Source: Combretum micranthum (Eukaryota > Streptophyta > Magnoliopsida > Myrtales > Combretaceae). From it: DNA of 64,000 bases. Where the stretch lies: assembly GCA_024138025.1 (NCBI GenBank), contig JAMXBD010000397.1, forward strand, positions 868,001 through 932,000, written 5' to 3'. Of the stretch, positions 1-9,873 are shown piece by piece. Every line of letters begins with the position of its first letter. Position 1 is the stretch's first letter. Under the pieces are notes generated by a model. It had not been told where the DNA came from. It did not search any database and worked only from the letters and a program-made list of their open reading frames with translations. The translations under genes were made by a program, and so were the position numbers.

Positions 1-573
1 TTTTGTATTAAAAGAAGTAATATGTAAGGTATGATGTGATTAAAGTTGTATGGGGAAGGTAAATTGTAAGGTATAGGTATGGTAGAGTGTAAGAATAGAG
101 TGTAAGAAAAAGTAGAGATAGGTGAATAGTGAATAGTAGAAAAGTACTATGAATAGTAGACTAGACAATTAAAATACCGGTAGTAAAGAAAATACGTAAA
201 AGGCCTATATCTGTTATTTTTAGATACCGAAAAATTCTAAAACTGATATTTTTGAAAACCTTATATTTTTACGAATCTATTGGTGTTGTCGGAATATTTT
301 TGCTATCCGGTGCTCCGGGGCACGGTTTTTCGAAAACTGATCCCGATCGGATCCGAAGGACACTAGAAAAATTCGAAATCTGATATTTTTAGGCTTCCCT
401 ATATTTATTACCATTTCCACAATTATTTCAATTTCGTTTTCTAGGGTTTAAGAACACGGGATTGCCGGATCTAGATTCACTAGACTAATCATAACTAGGT
501 TAATTTTAGGGTTTCGTTTCAACTTCCGGTTCTTAGGGTTTGCTAATATTATCGAAAAATCTAGGGGCTTACA
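1..573 (-). repeat. 3' LTR of element A, cut by the window edge
   Basis: This is the U3-side end of the 3' LTR of minus-strand element A; the rest lies left of the window. The plus strand ends in GGGGCTTACA at 573, so the sense strand starts TGTAAGCCCC, the usual TG terminus. It closely matches 13400-13980, the end of the right-hand LTR of the same element. It holds the U3 block shared by all LTRs here (about 225-340), but the window opens before the TATA and leader parts. The LTR boundary is followed at once by a polypurine tract, which fixes this copy as the 3' LTR. Confidence 0.9.
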
Positions 574-588
574 ACCTACCCTCCTTAA
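574..588 (-). other. Polypurine tract of element A
   Basis: On the sense strand a purine-rich run (CTTTAAGGAGGGTAGGT) sits directly against the TGTAAG start of the 3' LTR. This is the position of the plus-strand primer in LTR retrotransposons. Elements B and E have similar tracts (AAGGTGGGGAGG) at the same place. Confidence 0.8.
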
Positions 589-590
589 AG

Positions 591-1904
591 AAAGTTTTGT
601 CCTCAAAACTTGGCTATCGTACCTGATTTCAAAAAGATTCGGATATTTGCGTCGGATCTCATCCTCGGCTTCCCAAGTTGCCTCCTCATGGGTGTGATTC
701 CTCCAGAGGACTTTGACATATTTGATCTCTTTGTTCCGAAGCTTTTGGACTTTTCTATCCAAAATCTGTACCGGGTGTTCCTCATAAGTGAGGTTCTCCT
801 TTAGCAACACTGGCTCCAACTCTACTCGTTCTGGATCGCTACATGCTTGTGCAAGACTGATACATGAAACACGTTGTGCACACCTGACAGGTTTGGCGGC
901 AAGGCTAGGCGATAGGCTAGATCTCCCACTCGTTCAAGCACTTCAAAAGGTCCAATGTACCGTGGGCTCAACTTTCCTTGTGAGCGTACCGATGTATACT
1001 CTTGATTGGATTTATCTTTAAGTACACATGGTCTCCCACTTGAAATTCGAGAACTCGCCTTTTGATCTGCCCAGCTTTTCTGTCTATCTTGGGCCTCTTT
1101 CATTCGCTGTCGGATTTTCTCACTTTGTCTGCTGCATCTTGTACCAAATCTGGTCCAATAGCGAGCTTTTACATCATCCCAAAAAGAGGCGATCTACAGC
1201 GTCGTCCGTACAAAGCTTCATATGGCGGCATTTGTATGGTCGAGTGATAGCTGTTGTTGTAGGCAAACTCTATGAGCGGCAAATGAGCATCCCAGCTTCC
1301 TTTAAATTCCATAACACAAGCACGCAACATGTCTTCCAAGGTTTGGATTGTCCGTTCCGATTGTCCATCGGTTTGGGGGTGATAAGCTGTGCTAAAGTGC
1401 AACTTTGTCCCCATACACTTTTGTAAACTTGTCCAAAACTTAGACACGAATCTGGGATCTCGGTCTGACACAATCCCTGCAGGTACTCCATGTAAACGTA
1501 CTATTTCTCTTATGTAAAGCTTGGCTAGCTTGTCCATCGAGTACGTCATGTTGATTGGTATGAAAGTGAGCCGATTTAGTCAAGCGATCTACCACGACCC
1601 ATATGGCATCATATCCTGCCGATGTCCTTGGTAGTCCACATACGAAATCCATCGAGATTTGATCCCACTTCCACTCAGGTATCGGCAAAGGCTTTAGCAA
1701 TCCTCCTGGCCTTTGATGTTCCACCTTCACTTGTTGACAAGTTGGGCACTTCATCACATAATCAGCTACATCCCGTTTCATTCCATTCCACCAAAAGTGG
1801 CTCTTAAGATCTTGATACATCTTAGTTCCTCCCGGATGTACTGTGTATCCTGAGTTATGTGCCTCACTCATGATTTCCTTTCTCATATCCTCATCATGGC
1901 ACAC
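591..1904 (-). pseudogene. Integrase with chromodomain, element A (frameshifted)
   Basis: This is the C-terminal part of the element A polyprotein, which would insert element cDNA into the host chromosome. In sense order from 1904: an HHCC zinc-binding region (H-x6-H, then CPTC), the catalytic core with the first Asp in SMDFVCGLP, the second Asp in VSDRDPRF and the Glu in [13 protein letters not shown], then the GPF/Y-type C-terminal domain ([20 protein letters not shown]), and last a chromodomain (VKVLWRNHTHEEATWEAEDE) expected to bind modified histone tails. The frame is broken near 1440-1550, between about 1103 and 1169, and at 819-822. The last frame has no stop before the polypurine tract and runs into the LTR, ending at 448. 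Element E encodes the same domains. It is inactive as read, unless the single-base breaks are assembly errors. Confidence 0.9.
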
Positions 1905-2054
1905 ATAACCTTCCCTTCATCCTACTACATCCTCGTCATCTACGGTGAAATCAGTATACTTCTCCGCTTGCACTTCCCGTTTGATCCTTTGTATGACTTC
2001 ATCATATCGTTGAGCCTCTTTAATCGTTCCACAAGGGTTGGTTCCATTACCAAG

Positions 2055-3478
2055 CTAGATATTTACCTCCACATCTCCTTTAATGAACTCAATACTTAGC
2101 CTTTCAAATTCTCTTACCAACTCCTTTTGGTCAGTCAATAAGGCGGCAACTTCCTCATGATTCTTCCGGCTTAAGGCATCTGCAACGGCATTGACTTTTC
2201 CTGGACAATAGTTGATTCCAAGATCATAGTCCTTTATAAGCTCTAACCATCTCCGTTGTCTCATATTCAACTCCTTCTGAGTGAATAGATACTTGAGGCT
2301 TTTGTGATCCGTATATATTTCGCATCTTTGTCCATACAAGTGATGCCTCCATATCTTGAGTGCGAAAACAACGGCAGCTAGCTCCAAGTCATGCGTCGGA
2401 TATTTTGCTCGTGTGGTCTCAACTGTCGCGAAGCATAAGCAATCACTTTTCCTTCTTGCATTAGCACACATCCAAGACCATTTCTTGATGCATCGCTATG
2501 CACCGTGTAAGGCTTCTCAGGGTTTGGCAAAACGAGTATCGGTGCGGATACAAGCTTTTGCTTGAGCTCTTGAAAACTTTTCTCTTTTATCGGTCCAGAT
2601 GAACTTCTCATTCTTTTGAGTAAGTTGTGTTAACGGCTTGGCTATAGTCGAGAAATTCTTTACAAATTTTCGATAATAGCCAGCTAGACCAAGAAAGCTT
2701 CTTACTTCGTTACCGTCTTTGGTTTTCCACTCCATCACTGCTTTAATCTTTTCAGGGATCAACCGATATGCCACTTCCTGAAACAACATGTCCTAAAAAG
2801 GATATCTTATCCAACCAAAAGTCACACTTTGACAATTTGGCATACAACTTATGTTCTCTTAACGTCGAAGCGCCATACGGAGGTGTTCCTCATGTTCCTC
2901 TCGTGTGGTTGAGTAGACCAAAATGTCGTCGATGAAAACTATAACGCACTTATCCAACAAGGGCTTATAGATTCGATTCATCAAGTCCATGAAAGCGGCA
3001 GGTGCATTTGTCAATCCAAAAGACATACTAAGAACTCATAATGTCCATATCGAGTTCGAAAAGCAGTCTTTGGTACATCCTCCGGCCTTACTCTTAACTG
3101 ATGGTATCCAGATCTCAAGTCGATGCGTGAAAACACGCTTGCTCCTTGCAACTGATCAAAGAGATCATCAATCCGGGGTAATGGATACTTATTCTTGATT
3201 GTAACCTTATTCAACTCCCGGTAATCGACACATAACCTCATGGATCCATCCTTCTTCTTAACGAACAACTGGTGCTCCCCATGGTGATACACTTGGGCGT
3301 ATAAATCCTTGATCCAGAAGCTCTTGTAATTGCTTCTTGAGTTCTTCAACTCTACCGGTGCCATGCGGTATGGAGCTTTTGATATCGGCTCGGTATTTGG
3401 CATCAAGCTAATCTCAAAATCGATCTCCCTTTGGTGGCAATCCAGGTAATTCCTTAGGAAAAACGTCAGGAAACTCAT
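2055..3478 (-). pseudogene. Reverse transcriptase and RNase H, element A (frameshifted)
   Basis: This is the central part of pol. From 3478 the sense strand encodes the RT fingers and palm ([20 protein letters not shown], then the DLFDQLQGA and [15 protein letters not shown] motifs). The catalytic motif reads FIDDIL with its Asp pair at about 2925-2933. The connection region follows ([17 protein letters not shown]), then RNase H ([19 protein letters not shown], and [20 protein letters not shown] at about 2250-2330). At least four frame changes break the reading, near 2378-2470, 2517-2611, 2789 and 3011. Domain order RT-RH-IN is that of Ty3/gypsy (Metaviridae), not copia. Confidence 0.9.
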
Positions 3479-3650
3479 TGACTATGGGTATATCCTCCAC
3501 CTTTGGTCCTTCACCTTCTTCTTCTAAGCATTGATTTGTTGGTCAATCTCCTCCTCATCCTCACCAACTCAAGCGAACTTAATCCTTGCCTCCTTACGAC
3601 CGTGGATTCTCCTTTAAACTCAATATCCTTCCCATTTACATCCTTAAAAT

Positions 3651-3977
3651 TCACCTTCTTCCTCGACAATCTACCGTGGCTTTAACATGGGTCAACCAAC
3701 TCATTCCAAGAATTACTTCATACTTATTCATCTCCAACACGATCAAATCACTTGTCGTATGGTGACCTTGGATCTCTAAAGGGCATTCCTTCAACATCTC
3801 TTGGGTGGTTACGACGCTACCCGTGGGTGTCTTTATCTTGAAGCTGGTAGCGGTGGTGACTATAGGTAATCCACTCTTCTTAGCAAGGTTGGGGGTGATA
3901 AACGAATGGGTGGCTCCGGTATCAAACAAGGCGTAAGCGGTCTCGTTAGCTACTCGTATACTTCCTGCGTTTAACAC
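3651..3977 (-). pseudogene. Retroviral-type aspartic protease, element A
   Basis: The frame contains ALFDTGATHSFI, the DTG active-site motif of pepsin-like retroelement proteases, near its N-terminal end, followed by NLAKKSGLP and the family motif VILGMSWL near the C-terminal end. The protease would cleave the Gag-Pol polyprotein; only one Asp is present per chain, so it should act as a dimer. It lies between gag (4075-4526) and RT (from 3478). The 170 bases between it and RT are poorly open and hold the pre-RT linker. Element E has the matching protease at 53026-53304. Confidence 0.85.
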
Positions 3978-4074
3978 GCACTATTACTAACCATACTATT
4001 ATCTAACTTTTCTAAAGCTTTAGGCTAAAGAGGTATAGGGATTCTATTGTGACAGATTATAGCGTAAAAAGATA

Positions 4075-4526
4075 CTATAAACAAAACGAAAGCTTAAGGT
4101 TAAGGCTAACCTGCAACGAGTCCATGATCATAGCCTTCGTCTCCTCCAAGGCAGCAAACTCACATCCTTCCTCCTCATCATCTGCTTCCTCGCACATCCA
4201 CTGGCCCTCCAGGTTGTAAACTCTCATTCCATGCATCGAGGTGCCAGAGCGGTTCCCATTTCCATTGCCATTGTTGGTTCTGACAAGGGCGGATCCTCCC
4301 GAGGTGTTGGATGACCTCACAAGAGCATTTTTCCTCTTTGGGCATTCATTTGCAAAGTGCCCTGGCTGCTTGCACACATAGCAGACACTTGTTCTTCTTG
4401 GGACACTAGATTTTATGTCTGGGCTGCCACAAAAGAAACACTTGTTTTGCAATTGTGGGCAAGACTTTGGATAATGCTTCCCTCGGCATTTCCAGCATGT
4501 GACATCTACCTTGGTCACCTCCCTCT
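4075..4526 (-). pseudogene. Gag C-terminal part with zinc knuckles, element A
   Basis: This is the nucleocapsid end of Gag. From 4518 the frame begins CWKCRGKHYPKSC (C-x2-C-x3-H-x4-C), then a decayed second knuckle starting CFFCG, then CYVCKQPGHFANEC, a canonical CCHC knuckle. An acidic tail and stop at 4075 follow. The intact relatives in elements D and E have three knuckles in a row. The upstream part of the same gag is at 8118-9050, split off by a solo LTR flanked by GATTG repeats, so the break is an insertion. Confidence 0.88.
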
Positions 4527-5189
4527 GATTGTGTCACGCCCAAAAGGGTATCCTAAACGCGACAGTCCACCACACTCGATATTTAAACTTAAGTATGACA
4601 ACCTTAGTCATCCCATAAGTTTACATATCGGGTGTAAGGTGTACTTGCACCACTTTTAGGATCACACTTTGAACCGAATAGTCTAAAGAAGGTATACATT
4701 AGCATTAAGAATAGAAATCACAACGATATAAATAAATTAAGTCTTTACAAAAGTCAAGGGGGCATTCCCCCGCCAAAATAATAATGAAAGTCCATCCATT
4801 CTAAATTCACATTTACAAATACTAAGGTCTATATCGAGGAGATTTTCCTAGAAGTCCATGCCTCTAGCTAGGTCCCGACTTCTTCAAAAGCTCCTTCATC
4901 CAAAAGATAACCCTGTGAAATGTGTCCTCTCGGAACAACCAAAAATAGGAACACCACAACAAAACTATCGGGGTATAAGCTACAGGCTTAGTGAGATTCA
5001 TTCACAAATAAATAATGCTCAATAATAGTACATAACAGACAAGTTATTAGCGGCCATATGAGATGTACAAACAAATGATCATACAAGCATATGACTTTCC
5101 GAGAGCCATATGTGAATGGATTTACGCCCTCCATTCGGGGTTTGGGGTGGACCATAAACATGCGACCACAGTTCCAATATTTTCTCTTG

Positions 5190-5327
5190 TGGTTTATAGT
5201 GTCTACTCCACTTCCCATTAACATAAGCGACCTCATGGGCCCTTAATGTTAATGAAGGTGGTCATCCACCTATTTATATGTATTGGTTTATAGTGTCTAC
5301 TCCACTTCCCATTAACTTAAGCGACCC
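5190..5327. repeat. Direct repeat next to the LTR hairpins
   Basis: A stretch of about 44 bp beginning TTTATAGTGTCTACTCCACT appears at about 5194-5237 and again at about 5287-5330 with few changes. It sits just beyond the paired hairpins of this LTR. Other LTR families carry different short repeats at this place. Confidence 0.7.
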
Positions 5328-7441
5328 TGCAGATCCTTAATGTTAACGAAGACCCGCTGCCTCCCGATCATACTTTTGTTCCCACCAAAAGCATTCTCGT
5401 AATGCAATGTGACTCACTAAATGATATGCATGTACAATTTATTCATATAATCGTGGCATATTAATTAGACAGATTAAGTGCGATCATAGAGAATTTCAGA
5501 CAATCCTAAGTCTATACTAGCTCATACAATGATTTATCAACAAGTCTCATCTCGATATGCTTATCATTCATTCAACCAAGATTATGTCACACTCAACTTA
5601 ATTTTATCTTTTCCTAATTCTAATGCCACTACGATTACAAGTACATACATGAGCACAACTATTTAAGAAATGAACTCACTCAGCCATGGAGAGAAATCCA
5701 CTAGTCGTAGTAGTCCTCGGGGAGTGGAAATCCGTCCTCCAATTCACCTAAGTACAAGGAATACCCAAAATGAGTATTTCTCATAAGGTTCTAATAATTT
5801 AACTATTCTAACTACTAAGTTCGTCAATTTCCGCATAAGATAAAGTCCTAACTTTAAATGACCATATCTAACTCATTTTCACTCGGAATTGAGCATATAA
5901 TATATCGATTTCTATCTACTTCGAAAGATCTATCTATTCCTAATATTATTTTCAAGTTTCGAAAACATTTAAGTCACCAAACAGAGGAAACAGTTCTGGT
6001 CGTCCGAAGACTCCAATTCCGAAAAATACTTTTTGTGGATGTTTGTGATGTTTCTAGCATATAGTTCAACTACTCATGCAATATAGATGATTTCCTATCA
6101 TGAATGATATGATATGAACTTGATGCATGCATGCTTTTGAAATTATTTACTAAAAGGAAAAATTAGAAACTTCTTACTTGTGTAATTCCATGATTATACA
6201 CTTTGAGAAAAACTAGTTTACTAACTTTGACTATCTCATTTGTTTTGAGTTATTTCTTTAAGAAAAATCAATTATCTTTATCTAAATTAAGTCTTTATTA
6301 AACCTATTACCCAAGCCTTCATTTCTACATAAAAACTTGCATTCTACACTTTGTAAATAGGTTTTTAAATAGGATTTGTCCAAAAATCCGAATTTAGAAA
6401 AATTCATTTTCAAGTTGATTCTCTTGAGGAAAAAGCATTTTATACTTAGAACTTTGTGTATTTATTTTACCTGTACCCTAAGGACTCTATTTATTTAAGA
6501 AAATACCATATTTGAAGTTGGAAAACTAGTGTTTTCTAACCATCTATCCATTATTACGAATTTGGCCTACAAGATTTTCAACTCAAAATTTCTATTGGAC
6601 TTCACCTCTTGTTTTAAACATTTCCTTTGGTAGAAACCCATTTAAACTTATGGAAAATATCATCAAACACCATCTATCACCTAAAGGCGTCATTTTTCTT
6701 GTAAAATACATGTTTTGCAGTTGATAAAAGGGTTTTCAAAATAGGCCTTCAAAATAGGCCTTTAAAACCATACGAATTTGACTTTGAGTATTTCAAACAA
6801 AAACTTTTCCTTTTTGGTTTCATTAACTCATCTACCTATAGATCTACATACTAGCAAGTTATTTACTCAAGACAAAAGCATTTATGACCATAAATGCACA
6901 TAAACTCAACATAAAGATGAGATCTAGTATGTTTACATGAATGTGAGTGGTACAAATGATAGATCTACTACTTATGATGCATGATATGAAGTTTAAAAGC
7001 ATGGACATGAAATTTTATGCTAGATCTCTACTTTACTCCACTCTTACATGCATGAACATGAAATATCTTCAACAAAAACCTGATCAAACACAAGATCTAC
7101 TCTTGTGATGGCTTGATATTCATGTAGTAGCATTTTTTTTGTCCCTAGCAAGAGCTCATGGGGACTTTGAGTGAAAATACTCATGAATAATCTTGCCATT
7201 ACAAGATTAAGTAGTGTAAAGGCTTAGGAATCATCACCTAAGGCTTGAAATAGATGAGGAATGGAGAAGAAAATTGAAGCTTGTGTGTGTGTGTGTGGTG
7301 TAAGGGAGGTCACGGCATTGAGAGAAAAGAAGAGAGGGTTTGAGAGCTTTTTGGAACAATTGAACAAATGAAATGAAAAGTGAAGAGAGAGAAAAGTAAA
7401 GGGTTATTTATATTAGAGGAATTGGGGTTTGTGAGTGTAAA

Positions 7442-7464
7442 AATATATATATATATATATATAT
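7442..7464. repeat. AT dinucleotide microsatellite
   Basis: About eleven AT units lie in U3 of the solo LTR, just upstream on the sense strand of its TATA-like box. A similar AT run lies at 12899-12916 in the 5' LTR of element A. Confidence 0.9.
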
Positions 7465-8117
7465 AAAACAATGCATTTTTGAGCCAAAATGGGAGGGTTT
7501 CACGCCTTCCAATGTAAGGAGTGAGAGAGGGATATATTTGATTCATTTGAAATTTGAATTTGTGTATTAAATTGTATTAATTGTAATAATTTGTTAAGAG
7601 ACAAAATTTCTCGGAAAAAAAATGAATTGATGATTGAAAGGTTGTAAGAATAGGGTATGGGTATGTGTGTAGTAGGTTGTACTTGTGAATAGTAAGGAAT
7701 AGTAGATAAGACATCTACTTTAACGATAGTAACGAAAATACGGAAAAAGGCTATAACTGTATTTTATAGCCCCGAAAAATTATAAAATATATATTTTTTG
7801 AAATCCTTATAAAATTTCGATTCTAACGAGTATTTCAGAATATTTTTCTGAGTTTCTAGTTCCGAGGCTCGCTTTTCCGTAATGAAGCCGGGAAAGCCCG
7901 GAATAGAAAATTTTTCGAAATCAAAATTTTGTTTAGTTTAAAATATACTATAAAACGATAATCCACATTAATTTAGCTTATAGAGGTTCTTATATAGTAA
8001 TCGAAGAAAAGCCGAATTAGGGTTCCTAGGTTGCTTATACTAATCCTACTTTAGGGTTTTTGATTTTCGATTTATTGAGTTCACTCGGTTACTAAGAAAA
8101 CCGGGGTTTATAGATTG

Positions 8118-9050
8118 CTTCCACTTCCTTTGAAACTTCCAAAGGTCTTAAACCTCTTATTTTTTAACCCAGAACTTGGTCCTTCATATGTCTTCCTTCC
8201 GAACACAAACACTTTCTTCTCCGGAGCTTTTGTTTTCATCTTTTTAGCCTCTTCTATAATTCGAGCCTTTTCCACTAGCCCCTTAAAACTTTTAACATCA
8301 AACTCCACCAAGCAGATCTTTATGTCTTCGTCTATCCCATTCAAGAAAACTTGTCTCTTTAACTCCTCGTTGTGCTTATAGGAGTCAGGAGCATACTGCA
8401 ACAAGCGACTGAATTCGGTCTCGTACTGCTCGATGGTTCTCCCTTTTTGAGTAATGTTAAAGAACTCAGCACTGTACCGAACTCTGAGACTCCCTGGAAA
8501 GTAGTTCTCCAAGAACTCTTCTCGGAACATATCCTAAGTAACTGGAGCAGGCAATTCTCGCTTCTTCGATTCCCACCATATTCGGGCATTAAACTTCAAC
8601 ATGAATGTCCCAAAACTGACTCTTAAGTGGTAGGGTACTTCATAACCATCAAATGATCTCTCAATCTGGGCCAACCAATCTTCGGCCTCAGCTGGTTTTC
8701 CGAAGGTTCGATCAAAGTACGTATTTACTTTTGATGAAATTGCCGAGCAAGTTTGATGTGACTTGGCGTGGTGGTGGAAATGGTGCAGCATGTGACTGTT
8801 CGCCGGTGCTTCTACCGTAGCTTTAGGAGCATTCTGAGGTGGAGCAGGAGCTGGTTATTTGATTTTGTTGCTGAATCAAAATAGCTAATAACTGGTTCAT
8901 CTGTCCAATTGCAGCTGCAAAGTCGTTTTGCTGGTTCGGAGCAGGAGCAGGTTATTCTCCGGTTGGTTACCGTGGGGGTACTCCTCGTTCACGGTACGTT
9001 GTTGGAATCTCTTTTGTTCTCTATTCCTACGTCTTCTCGGACGGCTGTTT
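8118..9050 (-). pseudogene. Gag N-terminal and capsid part, element A
   Basis: This is the upstream part of the gag interrupted by the solo LTR at 4532-8112. From about 9050 the sense strand gives a Gln/Asn/Pro-rich N-terminus, then a Retrotrans_gag-type capsid region: AEDWLAQIERSFDGYEVPYH (8534-8791 frame), then FREEFLENYFPGSLRVRYSA, EQYETEFSRLLQYAPDSYKH and a basic stretch (RIIEEAKKMK) leading to the zinc knuckles at 4075-4526. Frames change at about 8530 and near 8800. The start codon is not clear. D and E keep the same motifs (EDWLAQVERSF, YAPES), which supports one gag family. Gag would form the cytoplasmic virus-like particle. Confidence 0.85.
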
Positions 9051-9853
9051 AATCGTTTAGATTTTAGTTTCTATCTACACTAACGTTTAAAGAAATTACG
9101 GAAATCTCAATTTAAAGACGGAAATTTAAAATCAAGGTACAAAACTTAAGAAAAAATTGACAAAATAGGGATTGATAGAGTTTAATAGAAAATTATGAAA
9201 TTCAAATACAATTCAAAGAAATTACAAGTAAGAAAATCATGCATGTTGATCACAAAAGAGAAATAATATAATAAAACTAAAACAAAGGAATCTCATTAGC
9301 AAGAAATCATTAGGTTACTTTTATTTGTTAAAAACTTAAATACATCTTTTGATTAGTTGCGATTTAATACTAAGGCGTTGCATCTTGGGTGAATACGACG
9401 CCTTTTTCTCATCATGGCTCCTTACTTCTGTTCTCGACCCTTTTTGTTGAGACTTGAGGGAATCTGGGGTTGGTTTCACCTTCTTGTCACCTTCGATCCG
9501 TTGATGGCATCTGCGTGACTCGTTTCCGGCGTTACCTAAGGTTGGTTGTATAGTCATTTACGTAAATGTATTTTCCTTTTTAGAAAGCAAGCTAACTCTG
9601 TTCTCTTAGTAACTAAGGGTTGTGTTTTCTTAGAGCTTAAACGATTTGGAAATCCACTTATTTTCCTTAAGGGTAGCAATTAAGCCTTGGGCCATCTACA
9701 TATCTTAGGTATGGTCACAGAACATGTGTTTCCCATAAATCCCCACTTCCTATAATTCTAGGGTTCTTCCTAAAACTCTTATGGCTTAATCTTAAACTTA
9801 TCCTATCCTTAAGACTTCTATTTCTAACTTACGTTTCTTTCCCTAATCTTGAT
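9051..9853 (-). other. Untranslated leader between primer site and gag, element A
   Basis: These 800 bases lie between the primer binding site and the gag start. They are AT-rich. A 73-codon open frame at 9336-9557 shows no family motif, and I do not count it as a gene. Element E has about 1.8 kb in the same place and carries an extra reading frame that is absent here. Confidence 0.7.
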
Positions 9854-9865
9854 GCTCTGATACCA
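9854..9865 (-). other. Primer binding site, tRNA-iMet type, element A
   Basis: The sense strand reads TGGTATCAGAGC, complementary to the 3' end of plant initiator methionine tRNA, where minus-strand DNA synthesis starts. It is 8 bases from the LTR edge, and the spacer (AGTTTAAGT region) is also present in E. Confidence 0.92.
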
Positions 9866-9873
9866 ACTTAAAC

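Larger units (their letters stand above)
4532..8112 (-). mobile_element. Solo LTR inside gag of element A
   Basis: It is a 3.58-kb LTR, minus orientation, with no internal region. The plus strand starts TGTCACGCCC at 4532 and ends GGGGTTTATA at 8112 (the terminal CA has become TA). Flanks are GATTG at 4527-4531 and 8113-8117, a perfect 5-bp target duplication. Removing it rejoins the two halves of gag. It contains, in sense order, the shared U3 block (about 7740-7900), a TATA-like ATATAAATAA (7404-7413), a donor-like CTTAG|GTGATG (break 7238/7237), the conserved 100-bp block (about 5855-5950), an acceptor-like TTAG|GTGA (5748/5747), and the double hairpin (5088-5136). It arose by LTR-LTR recombination of a full element. 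Confidence 0.93.

Noticed and set aside
4532..8112. Possible DNA transposon or host intron inside gag of A
   Set aside because: The 5-bp direct repeats, TG start and similarity to other LTRs here show a solo LTR.
8115..8381. Plus-strand open frame opposite gag of A
   Set aside because: It is the antisense shadow of the capsid coding sequence; several such frames lie opposite pol and gag of A and E and show no motifs.
9854..9865. tRNA-like sequence GCTCTGATACCA
   Set aside because: Only the 12 bases complementary to the tRNA 3' end are present. It is a primer binding site, not a tRNA gene.
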